From positions 1 to 64,000 of the forward strand of contig WOGZ01000096.1 of the NCBI GenBank assembly GCA_009733775.1: DNA of 64,000 nucleotides. Reading direction: 5' to 3'. Within the stretch, counting starts at the first letter, position 1; every line of letters starts with the position of its first letter. Positions 55,640-64,000 of the stretch are shown one piece after another. Under the pieces are notes generated by a model. It searched no databases. It was not told where the DNA came from and saw only the letters and a program-made list of their open reading frames with translations. Made by a program: the position numbers and the translations under genes. This stretch comes from Alectoria sarmentosa (lineage: Eukaryota; Ascomycota; Lecanoromycetes; Lecanorales; Parmeliaceae).

Positions 55640-56335
55640 TCCAACCTCAATACACCCAACCATCCCCCCCCCCCACCACCACCATGACAATCTTCCCCCT
55701 CCCCCCCGGTCTCCCCGCCCTACAAAACCGCAACCGCAGACACCGCACCACCGCCCTACAACCTCCCTCTTCAGCACCGCATCTCCACCTTCCACCCCGA
55801 ATCAATACCGCTGCCCCCCTCTCCCTCTCCCTCACCATCACCATCACCGATACGAACCTCACCATCAACGCACCAACCCCCTCCCCCCCCCCCCCAACCC
55901 GAATTACCCCCCCTCAGTCTACTCCCCACAACAACAACAACAACAACAAGAATATCGCCACTCACACCACTACCCATCAAACCCCGACGATCCCGTAGAC
56001 CCGAGCTCGCCGCGCGCGAGCAAAGCGCAGCAGCAGCAACAGCAGCATGCGAGTCATTTCGTAGAGAGCCGGACGGATGTGTGGATGCGGGTGGATTTGG
56101 AAGGTGAGCTGGGGGAGAAGAAGAAGAAGGAGGAGGGTAGTGTTTTCAAATTGTATGCGCCGGTGAAGAAGGGGGAGGTGGAGCGGGGGTTATTGGAAGA
56201 GGGGGTGCGTGCTTTTGGGGGGTTTGGGGATGGTGGTGGTGGTGGTGGTTGTGGTTGTTGTGATGGTGGTGGTGGCGGTGTGGGGGGGGGGGTTGCGTGG
56301 GGAGAGGTCGTGATGGGCTGGGGGCAGGTGTGACG
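55640..56335 (+). CDS. Possible low-complexity protein (poly-Pro, poly-Gln, poly-Gly)
   Basis: A CT/C-rich leader runs to an ATG at 55684. C-runs at 55663-55671 and 55881-55895 make the frame uncertain. In the frame used by 56079-56335, upstream codons read NYPPSVYSPQQQQQQQEYRH, DPVDPSSPRASKAQQQQQQ, then HASHFVESRTDVWMRVDLEG and FKLYAPVKKGEVERGLLEEG before a poly-Gly tail from a GGT repeat. The VWMRVDLEG...FKLYAPV section looks like genuine coding sequence. The N-terminal part cannot be joined without a shift in the C-runs. It could be a transcription-related low-complexity protein, but no domain is recognised. Homopolymer errors or real polymorphism both fit. Confidence 0.35.
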
Positions 56336-57162
56336 GTCGTCGTGGTCGTGGGATAGGTCGTTTGTTTGATATCGATTGCGGTATGGAAAGAGAAGGGGAA
56401 GAGCGGAGGCAGGATGGCGGTGCTGTAAATATGGGAGCGTGGCGTTTCGGTGTCCGAGGGTCAGAATCGGCGTTTGTGATTGCGCGTTCTTATAAGTACG
56501 TGTACAATACAAACCATCTTTCGAAATCCCAAAAATCCCGCTCGTTCAGGCCATCGAACATCGCAGCGTTTGGCCATGCTTGCATCTGGAATCCGAAATA
56601 ATATCAGAGTAGCAGTCTCGAAAGCCTGCGTTTGGGGTACGTCGAAGATCAAGTCATGAGTCTCGTTAGTAGTCGTGGGGGAGGGGGAGGCTCCGTCCCA
56701 TGCATGAGCGGTCAAGTGCGGCGAGTGTACTGTCTGGCAGGATTGGGGTTTTGTCGATTGGATCGGTCACTGTGGGGCGTATCGGGGCCAAGTCTGAAGT
56801 CGCTGCTCCGGCAGATTGTTTGTCAAATCCGTTTGGCAAGATTACCCACCTTCGGGTGGAATGGTGGGAGACTGGCACTCCAGAGCGGCGCGGTATTGTG
56901 GCAGCTTGGTTGCTTGCTTGGTGTTGGACAGGTCATGCGTGAGAGGTTATGGATGTCCGGGTGCGATGATCACGCGAGACAGTATTCTGCTAGTCACGAT
57001 AGGGAAAGACATGTTCAAAGTAGAGCTAGCTGGGCTCAGGAAGCGCGTAGATTGATAAGAAGATGCAGATGGTTGAATAGTAGCTCTGCAATGTTAGCAC
57101 AGACAGACAAGAGCTCAGAGACGAAATTCCAGATGGTCTACTGAGTCCTACCACAGTCCCAC
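56336..57162. other. Intergenic
   Basis: No supported gene. Overlapping short frames only. Confidence 0.45.
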
Positions 57163-58580
57163 CTACAACTTTCGGACAGCCTCGATCAAGCCTTCGGTTT
57201 CTTTACCAATCGTGTGGAATTTGACGATCTCCAAACCCACAGACCCCAGCAGTTCCTTCCACTGCGGCTGCGTACGTTCCATACCAGAAAATATGGCTAG
57301 CATCTGAATGTCAAGGAGGGCTGGGAGGAGGGGACTGCCGCTGTCGGGCAAGACCCAGTCATTGATCAGGATCTTGGAATAGCCCGGCTCCATAGCTGCG
57401 ACGGTGTTGCCGAGGATTTCGCGACACTTGTCGTCAGACCAGTCATGGAAGATTGAGCGGAAGTAGTAGGCTCGAGCACCTAGAGAAGGTTTTAGAACAA
57501 TTTTGAGGCCGGTGATATCCTAGATTCATTGCTTACCTTTGATTGGTTGCTCAGTAAAGAAGTCGTATTTCTTTCGCACGATATCTGGATGAAGCTCTTT
57601 GATATCATCAATAACGGAAGGCAGGTCCTGTAGCACCAGACGTCCAGCTTGGTTTGGGAAGCGACTTTTGAACGTTTGGATATCGTACCCGTTCCCACCA
57701 GCAACGTCTACAAGTAGAGCAGAATTATCGGTCTCTGCTTTGGATCCTTCAAAGAGCAACTCCTCGGTGGGAAAGATCTCGAACCATTGAGTTCTACCAA
57801 GACGCCAGCCCTCCAGCATAGTAAGGAAGCCGGTGAGCTTTGCAGGATACTGCATCAACCAGGGGAAGAACGGCAATTCAGTGTTTTCTGCGTATTGGAA
57901 GACGCCCATAGGACCTTCAGGATTCTTGTAGCCAGTTTGGGCTAGGAACTTGGGCATCTTCGTACAACACAGGGCTCCTTCATCGTGCCTGCAGGACGAT
58001 TTCAGCTCCTCTACAGGAGGATGTATGGTCACACAACTGACATGAATTTGAAGCCTCCTAATAGCGCTGGAATGGCGAATGCTTTGGAAACGGGCCCAGC
58101 TACGTAGGTCTCATACCCTGTCTCGATTACCGTATGCGTGGCAGCCAATGGCCTCAGAATGCGGACTAGAGAGAATGAGTGGCCCAAATCCAGCATGACA
58201 GGATCGTATCGAAAAACTACCTATAAGTAGCTTGTCACCGCCAGTGATACTCGCTAGTTCAGTGGCTGTCTTGGCGCTTTGGCTCTTGTTGAGAGCATCG
58301 AATAAACCCATCTCAATGGCAGTCCTGATACAGGCATTCAGATGTGGCTTTTCGTCGGCGAAATCATTAGTACCTTGCGCTTTGTGTTTTCTTCGGTATC
58401 GGAGAGTAGAACTACCTGAAATAGGAGCTTCCAAATAATATTTGGAGGGGTCTCGAGCATAGCTGTTGCTTGCTGAGTTACACCGAGTAGTTTCTGGCGT
58501 GCTTGTTCGTCTTCGGCGACATCTTTTGACAAGATTTGGAGCTCTTTCTCAAGAGCCTCGATGCGATCCTGGAGGCTCAT
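57163..58580 (-). CDS. SAM-dependent O-methyltransferase (family 2), five exons
   Basis: Exons 58580-58416, 58347-58221, 58165 to about 58033, 57988-57537 and 57479-57163 give 397 residues. The third donor/second half junction near 58033/57988 is the least certain, with alternative GT sites at 58037 and 58034. The N-terminal dimerisation part has LLGVTQQATAMLETPPNIIW and PHLNACIRTAIEMGLFDALN. The SAM site is LVDVAGGNGYDIQTFKSRFP then GRLVLQDLPSVIDDI. The catalytic His is in YYFRSIFHDWSDDKCREIL, followed by ILINDWVLPD. These are the signatures of plant-COMT-like fungal enzymes that methylate phenolic or polyketide hydroxyls. No polyketide synthase or other biosynthetic gene is next to it, so it is not visibly part of a cluster. 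An in-frame ATG at 58607 would add nine residues. Confidence 0.88.
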
Positions 58581-58607
58581 GATTGCGTTATGAGAGGTGA
58601 AAATCAA

Positions 58608-59199
58608 CTATACTCATGCAGACGTATATGAAAGGAGATTGGAAAGCTAGGAGACAAGAACAGTGGAGAAGCGATTTGGAAAAATTGAGAAGCTGGAGAT
58701 TTCGATGCTTGACATGTGCCCCATTCTCCAACGACAGCTAAGAATAAAGAAATTGGAGCGGAAACAAACTCGAGATCAATGGCCAATAGAAGGACGCCCT
58801 CATCTTCACGGTGCCTCAGGCCCCCAGCCCGTTCTCCGCAGCTGAAGTCCGAGTCTCACATTACGTGGCCAGATCGACGTAGGATTGCATAAGAGCTAGC
58901 AATACCAGTTTCACTATGACCGGCGCCGATAAAGAAAAACCAGGAGTAGCACATCATCATTGAAAATGAATGCCATAGTCAGACAGAGGGCAAGTGATTT
59001 TTAGCGTCTCCCATTCCCTCATATTCAGCCCTACAGATATTCCCGTTGACTTCTGGCTTCCCCAAGGATGTTCATAGATGTCCTTTAATTCGTCAATATG
59101 CTTTCACGATGATAATAGAGACATGCTGCCTCTCTGTCCACCACGCTTTGTGCAGCTGCCCCTGCGCAGACCTCTCATAAGTCGCATTTCCCGGCCAAG
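58608..59199. other. Divergent intergenic region, OMT (-) / Arl3 (+)
   Basis: No supported gene; should hold both promoters. Confidence 0.55.
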
Positions 59200-59968
59200 A
59201 TGTTCCACCTAGCCAAAAGCGTGTACTTTTGGGCCACATCCAAAGAAGGTATCTCCCCTCCAAACCCTTCCCTTTTTCACTCACAGCGCAATCAAGCTCT
59301 CTGTCTTCCTCCGCCTCATTCGCTGTCGTCCTTACATCCTACCTTCCCGCTTACGCGCCCCCCCAGAGTACTCCATCCTGCTCCTCGGCCTCGACAATGC
59401 CGGCAAAACCACCCTCCTCTCCACCATCAAATCCATCTATAACCACACCCCCGCCTCCTCCAAACCCACCGTCCCCACCGTCGGCCAAAACGTCGCCACC
59501 GTATCCCTCGACGACATGTACCTCAAGATCTGGGACGTAGGCGGCCAGCACGCCCTGCGATCAATGTGGACGAGCTACTACTCCGTCTGCCACGCGATCG
59601 TCTTCGTGGTCGACGGATGCGACATCGGCGATGACTCCGACATTCAGAATCTCAGTGGTGAGGGACAGGTGGGGCGGTTGGAGGAGTGCAGACGGACGCT
59701 GGAGTCGGTGCTGTCGCATCCGAGTACGGCGTCGATACCGCTGCTGGTGTTGGCGAATAAGCAGGATCGGGAGGACTGTGTGGAGACGGTGAGGATCAAG
59801 GAGGGGCTTGTGAGGAGGGTGTTTGAGGGGGAGAGGGGCGGTGGGGTGAGGGATAGTAGGGTTTTGCCCATCAGTGCGTTGAAGGGGGAGGGTGTCAGGG
59901 AGGCGGTGGAGTGGGTTAGGAGTCGGGTTAGGTGGAACAAAGAGGGGAGGGGGCCGGTCATGAGGTAG
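59200..59968 (+). CDS. arl3: Arf-like GTPase Arl3 (ARFRP1 orthologue), two exons
   Basis: Exons 59200-59248 and 59367-59968 (intron 118 bp, CAG acceptor) encode 216 residues. The N-terminus MFHLAKSVYFW is the short amphipathic helix of yeast Arl3, whose acetylated Met-Phe end binds Sys1 on the Golgi instead of being myristoylated; position 2 is Phe, not Gly. G1 is GLDNAGKTTLL, switch 1 ends PTVGQNVATV, G3 is WDVGGQHALRSMW, G4 is LANKQD and G5 is LPISALKGEG. By family knowledge it recruits Arl1 and golgin tethers at the trans-Golgi. Compared with yeast Arl3 (about 198 residues) it has a roughly 15-residue insertion (GDDSDIQNLSGEGQVG) after VDG. The second half has unusually G-rich codons. Confidence 0.92.
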
Positions 59969-60390
59969 ACTTGGGATGGAAAGGGCAACGGGCTAGTCGT
60001 TGGCACTGCGGGAAAAGTCGAAGTCGATAAGATATCTTTGAGAGAGCTCCGGCCAGTATCCCGGCCAGTATCACTCTTCGAGATCGCGAGGAATATGTAC
60101 AGTGCAGATCTGCGATATGCCAAAGACTTCTTGGAAGAGATTCCGTATACCTTTCTAATACAGTGCTTTAAAGGTGTGAGATGGGTGTTTAAAGCCTCCG
60201 TTGTCAAGAATCTTAGTATATTTACAGTGCCATGGACACGCAGGATGTTATCACCCAAAAAGAAAGCAAAAAAGCTGCATTTCCTGATTGCAAAGATGTC
60301 AAAGTCACCAAGGCGCTGGATCGCTGCAGTACAGAAAAGCCTCCCAAGGTATCATGGTCAGGACTAACTTCTGACCATCAAATTCGAGAC
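59969..60390. other. Intergenic, tail-to-tail
   Basis: 3' flanks of the Arl3 gene and of the surface protein gene. A tandem CGGCCAGTATC is repeated twice at about 60051-60072. No gene. Confidence 0.55.
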
Positions 60391-61303
60391 CTAGTATCTA
60401 GGCGCCTCCAGCTCCCCTAATTCATTCATGGCCACCGGCATACTATCCTTTTCATGTACCTTATGGCCTACAGGCAATTCCGACCACCCTGGCTTACTTG
60501 TAGCATAGTCTTGAGCACCATGATGTGGTACGGCATAACTTTGGGCGTCTAGATGAGGTTTATTGGTTTCCGTCTGTATCGTCTTTGCCTTTTTCTGCCG
60601 TCGAAGCACATAGAAGGTAGCAGCAGCAGCGATTAATGCCAAAGCTCCCAGTGCCACTCCAACTCCTATGCCTATTTTTGCCCCCTCACTGAGGCCACTG
60701 TTCCCGCTAGCTTTTGTTTCAGTTGTGGATTTTGCAGAAGGGGAGGGAGATGCTGTCGATTCTGGTTTTGTGCGTGAATTCGTACTGGTGCTGGTAGTTG
60801 ATGAAGTTCCGGTATTCTGACTCCAAGTCACAGGTTTGGAGTTGCTTTGAATCTGAACTTTGAAAGTTCCGCTCATGGCATACGGAGGCCCCAGCCCGAC
60901 GGCAGGCTTACGGGAGAGTTCGAAGTGGCAGCTGAATGGTTCGAGCGCATAGTTGAGGGGAAAATCGAGACTACCCGTGGCAGGCGCTGTTTGATTGTAC
61001 ACTGTCATCGTTGTGTCAGAACTCGATTGCAAGGACAGAAAGAAAACAGGATTCAGTCATACATTCACCTAGTCCTGGAGAAGAAGAATTGCCATTTATG
61101 ACACCGCACCAGAGATGAAGCCATGGCGTCGAAAAGTCCGATGTCCATGAAGCGTTCAATGTGTCGAGGTAGTTGAAAGTGGGGACTGTGCTAGGATCTG
61201 GATACAACCATGTGCCATTAGCACCGGAGTCCGCGCTTGCTATTCTCACAATCACAACGACCGGAAACATCAAAGCACAACGTAGAGATCGAGAAAACCA
61301 CAT
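60391..61303 (-). CDS. Single-pass cell-surface protein, two exons
   Basis: Exons 61303-61069 and 61001-60391 (67-bp intron, phase 1) give 281 residues. A signal peptide covers residues 1-24 (RSLRCALMFPVVVIVRIASA). The ectodomain has strands such as GTWLYPDPSTVPTFNYLDTL, WLHLWCG and FSCHFELSRKPAVGLGPPYA, with two cysteines likely paired. Then come a Ser/Thr-rich stalk (SSTTSTSTNSRTKPESTASP), one membrane helix (IGIGVGVALGALALIAAAAT) and an RRQKK stop-transfer patch, followed by a cytosolic tail of about 65 residues. This plan (beta ectodomain, stalk, TM, tail) is frequent in ascomycetes, and the family resembles wall-stress-sensor-like proteins in layout only. Ligand and function are unknown. 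The acceptor was chosen because only it keeps the frame and gives SPGLVYNQTAPATGS. Confidence 0.75.
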
Positions 61304-61819
61304 CGTTATGGGAGTGAAGGATACGCAGATATTGGTAAAAAGCGAAATGAACCATGAGGTCAGATCAAAACGTTCTGACCGACACTATTTGACGTGTGAG
61401 GCTGAGCTTTTAGACCTTGAAGGATCCCGCTTCCCCTGGGCAGTGTTTTGGAGTAAGCGAGCCATGCCTAACATACGGTAGAAGTCAGATGGCGCGAATA
61501 TGTCTTGCTATAATCTGACTGACTATTTTTTGAAGAGTTTGCTAATTCTGTAAACATAATTCTTGCATTGAGACTTGATCACTCGATGTTAGTCAGAGGA
61601 GGCGCGCGGCAACCCAAAAACACGCAGGGGTTCGAGCAGAAGCGGGTCTCTGAAATAGGAGCTCACGGAATTTTCAAGGCCGCTGCTTTCACGGCGTGAT
61701 GGAACATGAAAATTCCCTGGTACAGTATACGTACAGAGACTGTACACCATCGACTCAAGCCTTTGATGGCTCGTAAAATGGTTATTCAGTAGGTATCACC
61801 GGCCCCAGATTCGACAAGT

Positions 61820-61935
61820 TGGTGCGGGTTGCTGATGAAATGGCGCCCAATCAGAAAAAGAAGCTCCTTGGCGTGTCCATGCAAGCTGCCGCTCTGGTGG
61901 TGTTGCTTGATCTGCACGAAATTTGGCGGGGAAGA
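61820..61935 (+). pseudogene. Possible O-methyltransferase N-terminal relic
   Basis: The plus strand reads DEMAPNQKKKLLGVSMQAAA then LVVLLDLHEIWRG, resembling DEQARQKLLGVTQQATAMLE then TPPNIIWKLLF of the O-methyltransferase at 57163-58580. The match is short (about 35 codons) and nothing after it fits, so it is at best a fragment of a second copy. Confidence 0.3.
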
Positions 61936-64000
61936 GCCAAGGCAATCTCGCAACTTTGTTCCATGGTCTCCGCATTTTGCTTCGTAGTCGTCTTACGAGA
62001 CTGACCCTTATTCAAGGGAGTGAAATGATAGTAATCAAACATGGACTTGTGCCTTTCCGATGCCCAGTGACTCCAAGCCGAGCTCGACCGAGCTACTGGT
62101 GAGATCTGAGGAGTCGAGGAGGCTTGGCACTTTTCGTGGACCGTAGTATTAGAAACGTCGCCAAGAATTCATGAGCGAAATAATAAGTTGCGATGTTGCA
62201 GTCTCCGAAGCTGAGGAATGGGTTCTTGTAGTGGGTTGGTGCTGTAATTTATAATTAAGGGGCCAGAGCAATGGTAAATGATCAGTGTGACTACAGACAC
62301 TGCCTTATCAGTGGAGGCTATTATGGATGCACGAATGCAGATAAGAGTGCATGCGCACCAACGCCTTTTCGTCCCGAAAGGCCGTGCATGAGGGAGGATT
62401 TATTTACTAGCAGATCTTCCGCCTATCCAGTCATCAGTCATGAGTGCATGAATGAGTCCCGAGACTGCAGATTCAGGGTAGAGGGAGTCAATTGGTTCCA
62501 GTGCACGACGCAACACTGGATTGATGATGCTCAATGTACAGACAGGTGGCAAAGATCATCTTTCGAGAGCAGCGGATAGCTAATACGCGTACCGACTAGC
62601 TCTACACGAACTATATGGAACGAGAGAAAAATGACACACTCACAGGAGTCGCAGGAGACATCTCCGACTTCTAGACCGTCACCGGCTCTGGCGGCTGCAG
62701 CGCACAAAGTGAAAGAATCATGACGAATGACGACAAAAAGCTTCGCGAAAGCTGAGCCAAGAGATATTTGCATCGAAGAGGCTAGGAAAGAAACCTAAAA
62801 GTTTGAGATCTTAGCTTCATTGATGCGAAATTGGTGCCAAAAAGGGTTGCTTTCCCCTACCCCCGTTTGTAGCATTTATCGAGATTACTTGTTTCGAAGA
62901 TGATGGCGAAGTGGGGTAGCTTACATAAGTCTTTGACACGGGCGATCCCAAAGGATTCGTCTGTGCGGCTCAGGCTCCCAGTAGTGGGGTATAAAATGAA
63001 ATAAAATAAAAAAAGCGATTGAGGTGTAGAGTAAGTAAGCTTAGACCCTCCAAACTCTACAGTCTCATGATCCTGAAGGCTGCACATCAAATTCTATTCG
63101 CTAGGGATATCCATCTTGTATTTGGTGGTCTGTATCGAAGGAAAGAGTTGAGGTGTGGCCTATGGCTTGCAGTCAAAGGCTGTAGGTACTTTACTTGCTG
63201 TGGATGAGGCCGAGGGGCCAAGCGAAAGTCGTGCGCCAAAATGAAAACGCGTCTTAACCACTTTAAAGCAAGATTCACCATACTTGAAGCAGTCTAATCC
63301 CTGTCCATGCCGTGCTCTCAGTCCCGGCACCGCCAATCAGCGACCCTTACAACCGACTATTACTTAGGGGAAGCCTGTCACACTGCTTCAACTCCCTCAA
63401 TCTCTATCTCGTTCCTCGTCTGTCTGACATACAAGTCACTCAACGGTGACAACGACTTCATCCTCCACACTTCTTTATCTCATCGACTCGTGCTGGTAAG
63501 GTACCGACTGATTCGCTTTTCCATTCCAATTCTATTTTCCAGCATTCTTCCATCCCGGTCCGAACTCTCGCTACGGGTAACTCGTAACCGTAATCTGTAC
63601 GCTCCAGGGGTACCAACTAATTCAACCCTCCACCACCATCTCTACGAACATCTCGCACATCCTCTCGACTTGCTCACCAGCTAGTCGAGATCATGAGTGA
63701 ATGATTGAGCCTTCTTGCTGCCTCAAGAGCACTTCATCTCGCCTATTCCTTGCCCTTTGCCTGGCTTTGCACTTGTCAATATCTAATCCACGGCTGAAGA
63801 ACACGGTACAGTCAAATCTTTCCCATTCTTTTGACCAACCAAACGGCCTCATCAATCCTTCACCATCAAGACCACTTCAATCCAGGCACCATCCTAGTAG
63901 TCACATGCCTTGATACAACAATACGCTCCTTCTGTGATCGCTTCGCCACCGATCGTGTACGTGCAGCGTCACCAAAAGAAAATGCTCGAAATCCCTTGAA
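61936..64000. other. Window end, no supported gene
   Basis: A plus frame at 62271-62579 is Cys-rich (nine Cys) but has no signal peptide and no recognised spacing. From 63300 to 63900 the plus strand is CT-rich with short open frames, like a long fungal 5' leader for a gene beyond the window. Confidence 0.45.

Noticed and set aside
55465..55998. Frame of 177 codons across the CT-rich leader
   Set aside because: Low-complexity reading of poly-C and CAC repeats; the more protein-like frame downstream is a different one.
62271..62579. Cys-rich plus frame as a secreted effector
   Set aside because: No signal peptide, irregular Cys spacing and no upstream exon found.
1..64000. tRNA, rRNA, CRISPR or prokaryotic operon features
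   Set aside because: None seen by eye; no convincing tRNA arm pair was found, and gene structure is eukaryotic. A covariance-model scan would be decisive for tRNAs.

Overview
The window looks like nuclear DNA of a filamentous ascomycete (Pezizomycotina). The genes are single and unclustered on both strands. They carry short introns of about 45-130 bp with GTAAGT-like donors and CTAAC/CTGAC-like branch sites, and they belong to families typical of moulds: CFEM, Clr5-ankyrin, CorA-like, family-2 O-methyltransferase, HXT-type sugar transporter and 2EXR/F-box-like proteins. A sharply bounded AT-rich block has the look of repeat-induced point mutation (RIP). A leotiomycete is my guess, but the class cannot be fixed from sequence alone. 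All multi-exon models below were assembled by hand and the reading frames were checked arithmetically.

Layout. 0-13 kb is ordinary gene space: a glutathionyl-hydroquinone reductase-like GST (-), a FYVE-finger protein (+), a CBM20/48-like starch- or glycogen-binding protein (-) and a hexose transporter (+). 13.4-20.1 kb is an accessory segment: a frameshifted F-box gene, then five head-to-tail modules of one SprT-like zinc metallopeptidase family on the minus strand. Two modules are fused in one 606-residue protein, one is a single-domain gene, and the two outer ones are decayed. In the intact modules an intron interrupts the HExxH active-site codons at the same place and phase.

20-27.6 kb is gene-poor. 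It holds a complete but dead hAT transposon at 23298-26387, with 23-bp terminal inverted repeats and a perfect 8-bp target duplication AGCTGTGA. Its interior is strongly AT-rich, while both ends keep normal composition. 27.6-39.2 kb carries a secreted protein, a zinc-finger fragment, a five-exon Clr5-ankyrin protein, two 2EXR/F-box-like proteins flanking a near-perfect 37-nt E-box palindrome, and small unknown genes.

39-51 kb is again accessory. It contains an APH-family kinase-like protein, a short hAT-like non-autonomous element, a 62-bp minisatellite, a small gene with a decayed duplicate 3.8 kb away, a foldback element, a GPI-anchored CFEM protein, an AT-rich relic and a broken cell-surface protein gene. 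51-61.3 kb returns to normal genes: a CorA-like membrane protein without the GMN motif, a tail-anchored-like small protein, an O-methyltransferase, the Golgi GTPase Arl3 and a single-pass cell-surface protein. From 61.3 kb to the end I see only a possible O-methyltransferase relic and CT-rich leader-like sequence.
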